Shown here: positions 8,963-17,275 of the stretch, one piece after another | Layout of the letters: the number at the start of each line of letters is the position of its first letter | How positions within the stretch are numbered: the stretch's first letter is position 1 | Assembly (NCBI GenBank): GCA_963790775.1 | Contig: CAWBPR010000005.1 | Location: forward strand, 186,001 to 250,000 | Origin: JASJBU01 sp963790775 | Lineage (GTDB): Bacteria > Pseudomonadota > Gammaproteobacteria > Chromatiales > Chromatiaceae | Reading direction: 5' to 3' | DNA length: 64,000 bases | Translations under genes and position numbers: made by a program | The notes under the pieces: generated by a model | Told to the model about the DNA's origin: nothing | The model's input: only the letters and a program-made list of their open reading frames with translations | The model's database searches: none

Positions 8963-9283
8963 ATGGCAAGCAAGATTAGAAAAGGTGACGAGGTGATTGT
9001 CATCGCCGGCAAAGACAAGGATAAGCGCGGTACTGTAATCAAGATGATTGGTGATGACCGTGTGGTGGTTGAGAACATCAACATGGTCAAAAAACATACT
9101 AAGCCGAATCCGAATAAAGGGGAGCCTGGAGGCATTCTTGACAAAGAGATGCCCCTGCACGTTTCGAATATCGCTCTGTTCAATGCTGCAACAGGTAAGG
9201 CAGACCGTGCTGGTTTCAAGATTTTGGAAGATGGTAAGAAGGTTCGAGTTTTCAAATCCAACGACGAAGTCGTGGATATCTAA
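8963..9283 (+). CDS. rplX: Ribosomal protein L24
   Basis: L24 is one of two assembly initiators of the 50S subunit. The 106-residue product shows the KOW motif KIRKGDEVIVIAGKDKDKRG and then NMVKKHTKPNPNKGEPGGI. Normal length; it follows rplN by nine bases. Confidence 0.97.
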   Translation: MASKIRKGDEVIVIAGKDKDKRGTVIKMIGDDRVVVENINMVKKHTKPNPNKGEPGGILDKEMPLHVSNIALFNAATGKADRAGFKILEDGKKVRVFKSNDEVVDI

Positions 9284-9296
9284 GGCGTGACCAGCA

Positions 9297-9836
9297 ATGT
9301 CAAGATTACAGCAACATTATAAAGAAGCTATTGTCCAGTCCTTGATGGACAAGTTTGGGTTCCAAAGTGTAATGCAGGTGCCCAAGATCACTAAAATCAC
9401 TCTTAATATGGGTGTAGGTGAGGCTATCGGGGATAAAAAGATACTGGATTTTGCAGTGGGTGATATGGAGAAGATTGCCGGCCAAAAAGCAGTCATCACC
9501 AAGGCCAGAAAGTCTAATGCTGGATTCAAGATCAGAGAAGACTGGCCTATCGGCTGTAAGGTCACCCTGCGTCGGGAAAAAATGTATGAATTCCTGGATC
9601 GTCTGATCAATATTGCGATACCGCGTATTCGTGACTTTCGCGGCTTGAACGGCAAATCATTTGATGGACGCGGCAACTACAGCATGGGTGTCAGTGAACA
9701 AATCATGTTCCCTGAGATCGATTACGATAAAATAGATGCCTTGCGTGGTCTGGATATTACAATATCTACGACTGCAAAAACGGATGAAGAAGGGCGGGCA
9801 TTATTGGAAGCCTTCAAGTTTCCTTTTAAAAATTGA
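9297..9836 (+). CDS. rplE: Ribosomal protein L5
   Basis: L5 binds 5S rRNA in the central protuberance and contacts S13. The 179-residue product contains VMQVPKITKITLNMGVGEA, GQKAVITKARKS and GNYSMGVSEQIMFPEIDYDK, which are diagnostic. In E. coli the S8 repressor site lies at this start; no equivalent structure was confirmed here. Confidence 0.97.
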   Translation: MSRLQQHYKEAIVQSLMDKFGFQSVMQVPKITKITLNMGVGEAIGDKKILDFAVGDMEKIAGQKAVITKARKSNAGFKIREDWPIGCKVTLRREKMYEFLDRLINIAIPRIRDFRGLNGKSFDGRGNYSMGVSEQIMFPEIDYDKIDALRGLDITISTTAKTDEEGRALLEAFKFPFKN

Positions 9837-9845
9837 GTTTCAGAT

Positions 9846-10151
9846 ATGGCAAAGAAAAGCATGATCGCACGGGAAAAGAAGCGTGCGCAGCAGGTGGTCA
9901 GATATTCAGCCAAGAGAGAGGCGCTGAAGGCTGTCATTAAAAATCCTGAAAGTAACTTCGAGGCGATTGAAGAGGCAACACTGAAGTTGCAGAAACTCCC
10001 GCGTGACACGAGTTCCACCAGGCAACACAATCGTTGCAGGGTGACTGGCCGTCCCCATGGTTACTATCGGAAATTCGGTCTCTCGCGAAATAAACTACGT
10101 GAAGCAGCTATGCGTGGAGATATTCCTGGACTTGTGAAGGCAAGTTGGTAA
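9846..10151 (+). CDS. rpsN: Ribosomal protein S14, zinc-free long form
   Basis: S14 is in the 30S head near the decoding centre. The 101-residue product is the long form: it has RQHNRCRVTGRPHGYYRKFG with a single cysteine instead of the two CxxC pairs of the zinc form. It is followed by a 91-base spacer holding a terminator-like hairpin, unusual inside this operon. Confidence 0.97.
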   Translation: MAKKSMIAREKKRAQQVVRYSAKREALKAVIKNPESNFEAIEEATLKLQKLPRDTSSTRQHNRCRVTGRPHGYYRKFGLSRNKLREAAMRGDIPGLVKASW

Positions 10152-10167
10152 TATAGCGCGTTTTATC

Positions 10168-10199
10168 ACCAGGCCTAGAATGCCTGGTATTTTTATATT
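10168..10199 (+). terminator. Terminator-like hairpin between rpsN and rpsH
   Basis: A perfect 7-bp stem (ACCAGGC at 10168-10174 pairing with GCCTGGT at 10182-10188) closes a 7-base loop and is followed by ATTTTTATATT. The shape resembles an intrinsic terminator with a short U-tract. Both neighbours are essential spc genes, so it is more likely a partial terminator, attenuator or RNA-processing site than a full stop. No function is established from sequence alone. Confidence 0.5.
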
Positions 10200-10242
10200 G
10201 GGTATCGCGTCATAAAGACGGGCTGACCCTAGGAGCTCATAA

Positions 10243-10638
10243 ATGAGTATGTCAGATCCTATCGCGGATATGCTTACACGTATCCGTAATGGTCAATCAG
10301 CGAATAAGTCCCACATCGAGCTGCCCTCCTCCAAGCAAAAACTAGCAATCGCGAATCTTCTCAAGGAAGAGGGTTACGTACGAGAAGTCTCAGTTAAAAA
10401 TGAAGGTGTCATGCAGACCCTGGTGATTGAACTGAAATATTTTCAGGGTCGCCCTTTGATCGAGGAGATTAAAAGGGTCAGCCGTCCAGGGCTGCGTGTA
10501 TACAAGGGTTGCAATGAACTTCCAAAAGTACGCGCTGGATTGGGCGTTGCAATTATCTCTACTTCTAAAGGTGTTATGACTGACCGTGCAGCTAGAGCAG
10601 CTAAGCAGGGTGGCGAAGTCATAGCCTTTGTTGCTTAA
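10243..10638 (+). CDS. rpsH: Ribosomal protein S8
   Basis: S8 binds helix 21 of 16S rRNA and is the spc-operon translational repressor in E. coli. The 131-residue protein begins MSMSDPIADMLTRIRNGQ; the double-Met start matches the E. coli form MSMQDPIADM, so the upstream ATG is kept, with AGGAG eight bases ahead. The C-terminus GLGVAIISTSKGVMTDRAAR is typical. Confidence 0.97.
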   Translation: MSMSDPIADMLTRIRNGQSANKSHIELPSSKQKLAIANLLKEEGYVREVSVKNEGVMQTLVIELKYFQGRPLIEEIKRVSRPGLRVYKGCNELPKVRAGLGVAIISTSKGVMTDRAARAAKQGGEVIAFVA

Positions 10639-10651
10639 GGTTGGTAGGGCA

Positions 10652-11185
10652 ATGTCTAGAATAGCTAAGAATCCCATTTCGCTGCCTAAGGGTATCGAGG
10701 TGAAGATCACTGGTCAGGCGGTTAGTGTAAAGGGCCCGAAAGGCAGCTTGGATTTACATGCTCATGATCTCGTTGGCGTGGCGCAGGATGATGGAATTTT
10801 AACCATCACCCCTAAAAATGAGGACAAGCAGTCATGGGCAATGGCTGGCACATTTCGAGCTCTGATCAATAACATGGTGAATGGTGTAAGTCAGGGATTT
10901 GAGAAAAAGCTTGAACTGGTGGGTGTGGGTTACCGCGCTCAGGCCAAAGGTCCGGTTTTAAATCTGAGCCTTGGCTTTTCTCATCCAGTTGACTTTCCGG
11001 TGCCGAAGGGTATCGAGATCGCAACACCATCTGCTACAGAAATTGTAGTGAGTGGATGTGATAAACAGCGTGTGGGACAGGTGGCTGCTGAGATTCGTGC
11101 TTTCAGGCCGCCTGAGCCGTACAAAGGTAAAGGTGTGCGTTACTCTGATGAGTATGTTGCACGTAAAGAGGCTAAGAAGAAATAG
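10652..11185 (+). CDS. rplF: Ribosomal protein L6
   Basis: L6 sits by the GTPase-associated centre near the sarcin-ricin loop. The open frame extends upstream to a TTG inside rpsH, but ATG gives MSRIAKNPISLPKG and exactly 177 residues, the E. coli length. C-terminal FRPPEPYKGKGVRYSDEYV is diagnostic. Confidence 0.97.
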   Translation: MSRIAKNPISLPKGIEVKITGQAVSVKGPKGSLDLHAHDLVGVAQDDGILTITPKNEDKQSWAMAGTFRALINNMVNGVSQGFEKKLELVGVGYRAQAKGPVLNLSLGFSHPVDFPVPKGIEIATPSATEIVVSGCDKQRVGQVAAEIRAFRPPEPYKGKGVRYSDEYVARKEAKKK

Positions 11186-11197
11186 CAGGGTTAAACG

Positions 11198-11554
11198 ATG
11201 GACAAAAAAAATGCTCGTATACGCCGTGGCAAACGTGCCCGCGCCAAAATTCGTGAATTGGGTGCTCATCGTCTGACCGTCCATAGAACTTCACAGCATA
11301 TCTATGCGCAGATTATCGCCCCCAATGGTGAGCAGGTGCTGACTAGTGCATCAACTCTCGATAAGGTGGTTAGAGGTGAGATTACCGGGTCAACCGGTAA
11401 CATGGCTGCTGCTTCTGTGGTGGGCAAGTACATTGCCCAGAGAGCGAAAGAGGCTGGTATAGATAGCGTGGCTTTTGACCGTTCTGGCTTCCGTTACCAT
11501 GGTCGAGTCAAAGCGTTAGCTGAGGCTGCTCGTGAAGTCGGCCTTCAATTTTAA
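11198..11554 (+). CDS. rplR: Ribosomal protein L18
   Basis: L18 binds 5S rRNA together with L5. The 118-residue product has a basic N-terminus (MDKKNARIRRGKRARAK), the LTVHRTSQHIYAQIIAPNG block, and ends with FDRSGFRYHGRVKALAEAAR. Standard length and position. Confidence 0.97.
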   Translation: MDKKNARIRRGKRARAKIRELGAHRLTVHRTSQHIYAQIIAPNGEQVLTSASTLDKVVRGEITGSTGNMAAASVVGKYIAQRAKEAGIDSVAFDRSGFRYHGRVKALAEAAREVGLQF

Positions 11555-11565
11555 GGTTTAGGATA

Positions 11566-12072
11566 ATGGCAAATTTTAATGCGAAGCCCGAAGGCGACGA
11601 TCTGTTAGAGAAGCTCATCAATGTCAACCGTGTAGCAAAGGTTGTGAAGGGTGGACGACAGTTTGGTTTTTCCGCTCTCACGGTGGTTGGAGACGGTAAC
11701 GGCCGCGTGGGATTTGGTACTGGAAAAGCCAAAGAAGTTCCTATTGCAATTCAGAAGGCTATGGAAAGCGCAAGAAAGAATATGGTTGATGTCAAGCTGA
11801 ATGGCTCGACACTTCAATATCCACTGACAGGCAGGCATGGCGCCGCCAAGGTCCACATGCAGCCGGCATCCGATGGTACCGGCATCATTGCCGGTGGTGC
11901 CATGCGAGCAGTATTCGAGGTGGTTGGCGTCCAAAATGTACTTGCAAAGTGCATTGGTACGAATAACCCAATGAATGTGGTGCGTGCAACAATCAATGGT
12001 TTGAAGCACATGACTAATGCAGAGGCCGTGGCTGCGAAGCGCGGTAAAACTGCCGAAGAAATTTTGGGGTAA
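11566..12072 (+). CDS. rpsE: Ribosomal protein S5
   Basis: S5 contributes to decoding accuracy and the mRNA entry helicase. The 168-residue product carries VNRVAKVVKGGRQFGFSALT, then VGDGNGRVGFGTGKAKEVP, and the C-terminal GTNNPMNVVRATINGL. Its TAA directly precedes the rpmD ATG. Confidence 0.97.
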   Translation: MANFNAKPEGDDLLEKLINVNRVAKVVKGGRQFGFSALTVVGDGNGRVGFGTGKAKEVPIAIQKAMESARKNMVDVKLNGSTLQYPLTGRHGAAKVHMQPASDGTGIIAGGAMRAVFEVVGVQNVLAKCIGTNNPMNVVRATINGLKHMTNAEAVAAKRGKTAEEILG

Positions 12073-12264
12073 ATGATGTCTGACAAGAAAATGATGCAGG
12101 TTACCTTGACGCGAAGCATCAATGGTCGTCTTGCCAATCATAAGGCCTGCGTGAAAGGTCTGGGGCTTCGTAGAATGCACCAGGTCGTAGAGGTGGAAGA
12201 TACGCCATGTACCCGCGGAATGGTCAATATGGTCTCTTACATGGTTAAAGTACTGGAGTCTTGA
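12073..12264 (+). CDS. rpmD: Ribosomal protein L30
   Basis: Small 50S protein. The product VTLTRSINGRLANHKACVKG then LGLRRMHQVVEVEDTP and RGMVNMVSYMVKV matches L30 throughout. Two adjacent ATGs (12073 and 12076) are possible starts; the N-terminus MMSDKKMMQ is slightly longer than in E. coli. No gap to rpsE and one base to rplO. Confidence 0.95.
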   Translation: MMSDKKMMQVTLTRSINGRLANHKACVKGLGLRRMHQVVEVEDTPCTRGMVNMVSYMVKVLES

Positions 12265-12265
12265 G

Positions 12266-12700
12266 ATGAACCTCAATTCAATAAAACCTGCAGTCGGCAG
12301 TAAAAGCTCTCCTAAGCGAGTTGGCAGGGGAATAGGAAGCGGACTGGGTAAAACCTGTGGTCGAGGTCATAAGGGTCAGAAGTCACGGACAGGCGGTTTC
12401 CACAAGGTTGGTTTTGAAGGCGGTCAGATGCCGCTGCAGCGCAGATTGCCAAAAGTCGGGTTTAGCTCAAGGGTCGGTCGTGTAACCGCCGAGGTTAGGC
12501 TTAGTGAGCTGTCAAAACTGGACGATGAGGTGGTTAGTCTTGATGTTCTGAAAAAGGCCAACCTGGTAAATAAATCTGTAACACGGGCGAAGGTTTTCGT
12601 TTCCGGGCAGATTGATCGTGCTGTTATTTTGAAAGGTGTTTCAACTACCAAAGGTGCGCGTGCGGCTATCGAAGCAGCTGGCGGTAAGGTCGAGGAATAA
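12266..12700 (+). CDS. rplO: Ribosomal protein L15
   Basis: Late 50S assembly protein. The 144-residue product has a glycine-rich N-terminus, RVGRGIGSGLGKTCGRGHKG then GGFHKVGFEGGQMPLQRRLPK, characteristic of L15 (second motif quoted in full is 20 residues plus one; key part GGQMPLQRRLPK). It abuts secY with no spacing. Confidence 0.96.
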   Translation: MNLNSIKPAVGSKSSPKRVGRGIGSGLGKTCGRGHKGQKSRTGGFHKVGFEGGQMPLQRRLPKVGFSSRVGRVTAEVRLSELSKLDDEVVSLDVLKKANLVNKSVTRAKVFVSGQIDRAVILKGVSTTKGARAAIEAAGGKVEE

Positions 12701-14056
12701 ATGGCCAAGAATGACTCAGGTGTGATGAACGCGTTAGGTGGCATGGGTCGCCTGACAGAGTTACGGCAGCGATTGCTGTTTGTTGCTGGTGCGTTACTGG
12801 TTTTTCGTATTGGTACATTCATACCTGTCCCTGGCGTGAACCCTGTTGCGCTGGCAGCCTTGTTTGAGCAGGCTCAGGGATCAATCCTTGATATGTTCAA
12901 TATGTTTTCCGGTGGTGCGCTGGAGCGGGCTAGCCTCTTTGCGCTGGGAATCATGCCGTATATTTCTGCTTCTATCATCATGCAGTTGATGAGTGCGGTG
13001 ATCCCAACTCTTGAGCAGTTGAAGAAAGAGGGTGAGTCTGGCCGAAGAAAGATAACTCAGTACACGCGCTACGGCACAGTTGTATTGGCAACTTTTCAAG
13101 CTATCGGGATTTCAATTGCGCTACAAAGCCAATCAGTAGGTGGTGAGACCGTAGTTGTGCATCAGGGGCTTGGGTTTGTCGTTACTGCGACAGTATCACT
13201 GGTTACAGGCACACTGTTTCTTATGTGGCTGGGTGAACAGATCACAGAGCGGGGTGTCGGTAACGGTATCTCGATGATTATCTTCGCCGGCATTGTAGCA
13301 GGTTTGCCGTCTGCTATAGGTGGTACCCTCGAGTTGGCGAGGACTGGTGAGCTGAATGCGTTGACGATTTTATTCCTCTTCGTCCTGGCGGTCGCGGTCA
13401 CCGGATTTGTTGTGTTTGTCGAAAGAGGGCAGCGCAGAATTACCGTCAATTATGCAAAGCGTCAGCAGGGCCGGCGTATGCTTGCCGCACAAAGTACTCA
13501 CCTGCCGTTGAAACTCAACATGGCCGGTGTTATACCGCCTATTTTTGCTTCCAGTATTATTCTGTTTCCCGCAACACTCGGACAGTGGTTGGGAAACACG
13601 GAAGATACACGGTGGATACAGGACATATTTTCTAAGCTATCACCAGGTGAACCTGTCTATGTAATGGTTTACGCGGCAGCTATTATATTCTTCTGCTTTT
13701 TCTATACGGCGCTGGTATTTAACTCACGTGAGACGGCGGATAATCTGAAGCGTTCAGGGGCATTTATTCCTGGTATACGGCCTGGTGAGCAGACGGCAAA
13801 GTATATCGATGGTGTCATGTCGCGACTGACGCTGGGAGGGGCAATTTACATTACTTCAGTTTGCCTGCTTCCGGAATTTCTGATTGTCGGCTGGAATGTG
13901 CCTTTCTATTTTGGTGGCACATCGCTTCTGATCATCGTGGTTGTTGTCATGGATTTCATGGCACAAGTCCAGGCTCATCTGATGTCTCATCAGTACGAAG
14001 GTCTGATGAAAAAGGCTAACCTGAAAGGCGGCGGAAAAGGCGGTCTTTTACGCTGA
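12701..14056 (+). CDS. secY: Protein translocase subunit SecY
   Basis: Channel subunit of the SecYEG translocon in the inner membrane. The 451-residue sequence has the family pattern of ten hydrophobic segments, beginning after LRQRLLFVAGALLVFRIG. It includes GIMPYISASIIMQL, ERGVGNGISMIIFAGI, the cytoplasmic loop MLAAQSTHLPLKLNMAGVIP and the C-terminal GLMKKANLKGG. The location at the end of the spc section is canonical; start follows the rplO stop directly. Confidence 0.98.
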   Translation: MAKNDSGVMNALGGMGRLTELRQRLLFVAGALLVFRIGTFIPVPGVNPVALAALFEQAQGSILDMFNMFSGGALERASLFALGIMPYISASIIMQLMSAVIPTLEQLKKEGESGRRKITQYTRYGTVVLATFQAIGISIALQSQSVGGETVVVHQGLGFVVTATVSLVTGTLFLMWLGEQITERGVGNGISMIIFAGIVAGLPSAIGGTLELARTGELNALTILFLFVLAVAVTGFVVFVERGQRRITVNYAKRQQGRRMLAAQSTHLPLKLNMAGVIPPIFASSIILFPATLGQWLGNTEDTRWIQDIFSKLSPGEPVYVMVYAAAIIFFCFFYTALVFNSRETADNLKRSGAFIPGIRPGEQTAKYIDGVMSRLTLGGAIYITSVCLLPEFLIVGWNVPFYFGGTSLLIIVVVVMDFMAQVQAHLMSHQYEGLMKKANLKGGGKGGLLR

Positions 14057-14099
14057 TTGCAGTTTAATCAGGCTAATTAATGAATTTGGAGATTGACCA

Positions 14100-14213
14100 A
14101 TGAAAGTTCGCGCATCTGTCAAAAAAATATGCCGTAATTGCAAGATTGTACGCCGGAATGGTGTAGTTCGAGTGATTTGCAAAGAAGGCCGGCATAAGCA
14201 AAGACAGGGATAG
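14100..14213 (+). CDS. rpmJ: Ribosomal protein L36
   Basis: Thirty-seven-residue 50S protein, MKVRASVKKICRNCKIVRRN and onward, ending GRHKQRQG. The zinc ligands C11, C14, C27 and H32 are present, so this is the zinc-binding form. GGAG sits nine bases before the ATG. It lies between secY and rpsM, the normal place. Confidence 0.95.
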   Translation: MKVRASVKKICRNCKIVRRNGVVRVICKEGRHKQRQG

Positions 14214-14229
14214 AGATAAAGAAGTGATC

Positions 14230-14252
14230 TTCACGCTTGATTTGAGTGTGAA
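14230..14252 (+). promoter_or_regulatory. Hairpin in the rpmJ-rpsM leader
   Basis: TTCACGCT (14230-14237) pairs with AGTGTGAA (14245-14252) as an 8-bp stem including one G-U pair, with loop TGATTTG. It lies in the 102-base spacer before rpsM, where E. coli carries the S4-binding leader of the alpha operon. Whether this is an S4 target is inference; no pseudoknot was worked out. Confidence 0.35.
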
Positions 14253-14315
14253 AGTTGATTACTATTTCCCGTTTCCGCCCGTAGAAAATTCGTTGGGCAT
14301 TTAGGAGAGTAAGAG

Positions 14316-14672
14316 ATGGCTCGAATTGCAGGAGTCAACATACCGGATCGTAAACATGCTGTTATCGCATTGACTTCCATCTACGGTATTGGCCGCACTA
14401 GAGCAGCCAATATCTGCAAGGAAGCCGGAATTGAGCAGCAGGTTAAGATACAGGAGCTGAGTGAAGATCAGGTCGATGCGATTCGTACAGCTGTTGCAAA
14501 ATTCACTGTTGAAGGTGACCTTCGCCGTGAAATCTCGATGAACATCAAGCGATTGATGGACCTTGGTTGTAATCGGGGTATACGTCATAGGCGTGGTCTC
14601 CCGTTACGTGGTCAACGCACTCGCACCAATGCCCGCACCAGAAAAGGTCCTCGCAGGCCTATCAAGCGCTAA
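14316..14672 (+). CDS. rpsM: Ribosomal protein S13
   Basis: S13 bridges the 30S head to the 50S central protuberance. The 118-residue product begins MARIAGVNIPDRKHAVIAL and has the C-terminal RHRRGLPLRGQRTRTNARTR. GGAG is well placed before the ATG. It opens the alpha section. Confidence 0.97.
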   Translation: MARIAGVNIPDRKHAVIALTSIYGIGRTRAANICKEAGIEQQVKIQELSEDQVDAIRTAVAKFTVEGDLRREISMNIKRLMDLGCNRGIRHRRGLPLRGQRTRTNARTRKGPRRPIKR

Positions 14673-14708
14673 TCAATATAGAAGTTATCGAATTCGTAGG
14701 AATTTAAA

Positions 14709-15098
14709 ATGGCAAAACCGACCAGCCGTGCGAAGAAAAAGGTAAAGAAAAGTGTAACCGATGGTGTTGCGCATATTCATGCCTCTTTTAACAATACAAT
14801 CATCACAATCAGTGACCGCCAGGGTAACGCATTAGCTTGGGCAACATCTGGTGGATCGGGTTTCCGTGGTTCTCGTAAAAGCACGCCATTTGCAGCCCAG
14901 GTTGCCGCAGACCGTGTCGGTCAGATGGTGAAAGAATTTGGCGTGAAGAATCTGGATGTGAATGTTAAAGGGCCTGGTCCTGGCCGTGAATCTGCAGTTA
15001 GGGCGTTAAATAATGCGGGATTCAAAATTACCAGCATTTGTGACGTGACGCCGATACCGCATAACGGCTGTCGTCCTCCCAAAAAACGCCGCGTCTGA
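14709..15098 (+). CDS. rpsK: Ribosomal protein S11
   Basis: S11 lies in the 30S platform near the mRNA exit. The 129-residue product contains GVAHIHASFNNTIITISDRQ, GGSGFRGSRKSTPFAAQVAA and the C-terminal DVTPIPHNGCRPPKKRRV, all invariant features. Confidence 0.97.
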   Translation: MAKPTSRAKKKVKKSVTDGVAHIHASFNNTIITISDRQGNALAWATSGGSGFRGSRKSTPFAAQVAADRVGQMVKEFGVKNLDVNVKGPGPGRESAVRALNNAGFKITSICDVTPIPHNGCRPPKKRRV

Positions 15099-15113
15099 CC
15101 CTGGAGTTTAATC

Positions 15114-15734
15114 ATGGCAAGGTACATTGGCCCTAAATGTAAGTTAAGTCGTCGCGAAGGAACAGATCTGTTTCTCAAGAGTCGTGTGCGCTCTCTGGAC
15201 TCCAAATGTAATATGGAGAAGGTTCCAGGACAGTCGGGTGATCGGCGTCGACGCATCTCGGATTATGGTTTACAACTGCGGGAAAAGCAGAAAGTACGCA
15301 GAATATACGGCATCATGGAGAAGCAGTTCCGTAATTACTATAAAGCGGCTGCTCAGAGCAAAGGCGCAACGGGTGAAAATCTTCTGCAGCTTCTTGAAAC
15401 CAGACTGGATAACGTAGTCTATAGGATGGGTTTCGGTGCGACGCGCTCTGAAGCGAGACAGCTGGTTAGTCATAAAGCTATCCAAGTAAATGGCGTAATC
15501 GTCAACGTTCCCTCCTATCAGGTCAATGCTGAAGATGAAGTGACAATACGTGAGAAAGCTAAAAAGCAGGTAAGAATTCAGGGAGCATTATCGCTTGCCG
15601 AACAGTATGGCTTCGTAGACTGGGTTGAAGTGGATCCTAAAGCCATGAAAGGCAACTTTAAGCGAGTTCCTGATCGTGCTGATCTTTCAGCAGAGATCAA
15701 TGAGCAGCTAGTTGTTGAGTTGTACTCTAAGTAA
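15114..15734 (+). CDS. rpsD: Ribosomal protein S4
   Basis: S4 nucleates 30S body assembly and autoregulates the alpha operon in E. coli. The 206-residue protein begins MARYIGPKCKLSRREG, has two scattered N-terminal cysteines rather than a full zinc knuckle, and contains the S4 domain LDNVVYRMGFGATRSEARQL. It ends NEQLVVELYSK. Confidence 0.97.
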   Translation: MARYIGPKCKLSRREGTDLFLKSRVRSLDSKCNMEKVPGQSGDRRRRISDYGLQLREKQKVRRIYGIMEKQFRNYYKAAAQSKGATGENLLQLLETRLDNVVYRMGFGATRSEARQLVSHKAIQVNGVIVNVPSYQVNAEDEVTIREKAKKQVRIQGALSLAEQYGFVDWVEVDPKAMKGNFKRVPDRADLSAEINEQLVVELYSK

Positions 15735-15755
15735 GCCTGGTTGAGAGGATTTTTC

Positions 15756-16755
15756 ATGACCGAATCCGTTACGGAGTTTTTGAAACCGCGTATCGTTAAT
15801 ATTCAACCGTTATCGGAAACACGGGCAAAAGTAACACTGGAACCCCTGGAGAGAGGGTTTGGACATACGCTGGGCAATGCTTTGCGTCGTATCCTCCTCT
15901 CTTCCATGCCCGGTAGCGCTATCACTGATGTTGAAATATCAGATGTATTGCATGAATACACCACAATTGAAGGTGTCCAGGAAGACGTATTAGAAGTATT
16001 GCTGAATCTTAAACAGGTCGCGATAACACTTCATTCACGGGACGAAGCAACACTTCGGCTTCAGAAAAAAGGTCCCGGGCCTGTGCTGGCGAGAGATATA
16101 TCACTGGATCATGATGTTGAAATTGCGAATCCTGACCACGTCATCGCAACCCTGACTAAGTCAGGTGAGATCAACATGACTTTGAGCGTGCGTCGTGGCA
16201 GGGGTTATCAACCAGCTGCCACTAGAGAGGGTTCTGCTGGTGACGAACGGCCGATTGGCATGTTGCAGGTAGATGCGTCTTTTAGTCCTGTGCGCAATGT
16301 GGCGTACACTGTCGAGTCAGCTCGAGTGGAGCAAAGAACGAACCTGGATCGCCTGGTTATAGAGCTGGAAACAAATGGAACTATCGATCCGGAAGAGGCT
16401 ATCCGGCGTTCTGCAAGTATCTTGCGCGATCAGCTGTCGGTATTCGTTGATCTAGAGGCTGAGGCGGCTGTTTCGGTTGCAGAGCCGGAAGAACCAGCGG
16501 TAGATCCAATACTTGTTAAGACCGGTCGATGATCTTGAGCTGACTGTACGTTCAGCGAACTGTCTGAAGGCTGAAAATATTTTTCTTATCGGCGACCTTA
16601 TCCAAAGGACAGAGGTTGAACTGCTTAAGACGCCGAATCTCGGAAAGAAATCACTTACTGAGATAAAGGACGTATTGGCAAGACGTGGTCTCTCCCTTGG
16701 TATGCGTCTTGAGCACTGGCCTCCGGAAAATATTGAAGAGCAACTTGCACATTAA
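15756..16755 (+). CDS. rpoA: RNA polymerase alpha subunit, reading frame broken
   Basis: Alpha subunit: the N-terminal domain dimerises and assembles RNA polymerase, the C-terminal domain contacts UP elements and activators. The frame from ATG (MTESVTEFLKPRIVNIQPL) covers the N-terminal domain to DPILVKTGR and stops at 16532. The C-terminal domain LLRPVDDLELTVRSANCLKA through KKSLTEIKDVLARRGLSLG continues in the next frame to 16755. Removing one base within 16512-16515 joins DPI to LLRPVDDLEL, exactly as in other alpha subunits. The break falls in the flexible linker. Because the gene is essential, a one-base insertion error is most likely. Confidence 0.93.
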
Positions 16756-16802
16756 TTAACGTGTAATTTGAATTTATAGATTATTAGTTTGGAATTTGAC
16801 CC

Positions 16803-17210
16803 ATGCGCCATCGTAAATCAGGAAGACAGCTAAACCGTAACAGCAGTCACCGTAAGGCAATGTTTCAAAACATGACGGTATCACTGATCAACCACGAGTT
16901 GATTAAGACAACATTACCCAAGGCAAAAGAGCTGCGCAGGGTGGCCGAACCTCTGATCACCATGTCGAAGACAGATAGCGTGGCAAAGCGCCGCTTGGCA
17001 TTCTCTCGATTAAGAGATAAATCCGCTGTAGGCAAGTTGTTTGCAGAGCTTGGTCCGCGCTACCAAGCAAGGCAGGGCGGCTATCTTCGTATCTTGAAGT
17101 GTGGCTACCGTCCAGGTGATCAGGCGCCAATGGCGTTTGTTGAGCTCGTTGATCGCCCGCAGGCAGAGGAAGAGGTGGTTGCAGATACAGAGACTGGAAA
17201 CGAAGAGTAA
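16803..17210 (+). CDS. rplQ: Ribosomal protein L17
   Basis: L17 is near the tunnel exit. The product begins MRHRKSGRQLNRNSSHRKAM, followed by TTLPKAKELRRVAEPLITM and GYLRILKCGYRPGDQAPMA. At 135 residues it has an acidic tail (QAEEEVVADTETGNEE) in place of the shorter end seen in E. coli. Last gene of the super-operon. Confidence 0.97.
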   Translation: MRHRKSGRQLNRNSSHRKAMFQNMTVSLINHELIKTTLPKAKELRRVAEPLITMSKTDSVAKRRLAFSRLRDKSAVGKLFAELGPRYQARQGGYLRILKCGYRPGDQAPMAFVELVDRPQAEEEVVADTETGNEE

Positions 17211-17239
17211 CCCTGTCTGATCAATTGGGATCCAATAAG

Positions 17240-17274
17240 AAACCCCGTAACATCAAAAGTTACGGGGTTTTTTT
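17240..17274. terminator. Strong bidirectional terminator, rplQ / pyk
   Basis: A perfect 12-bp stem (AAACCCCGTAAC with GTTACGGGGTTT) around a 7-base loop is followed by TTTT on the + strand; the A-rich left arm gives a U-tract on the other strand. It lies between the convergent rplQ and pyk stops and would serve both. Confidence 0.92.
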
Positions 17275-17275
17275 G

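Noticed and set aside
16503..16540. Programmed +1 frameshift in rpoA
   Set aside because: No slippery site with stop codon or stimulator is evident, and the same one-base excess occurs in many unrelated genes.
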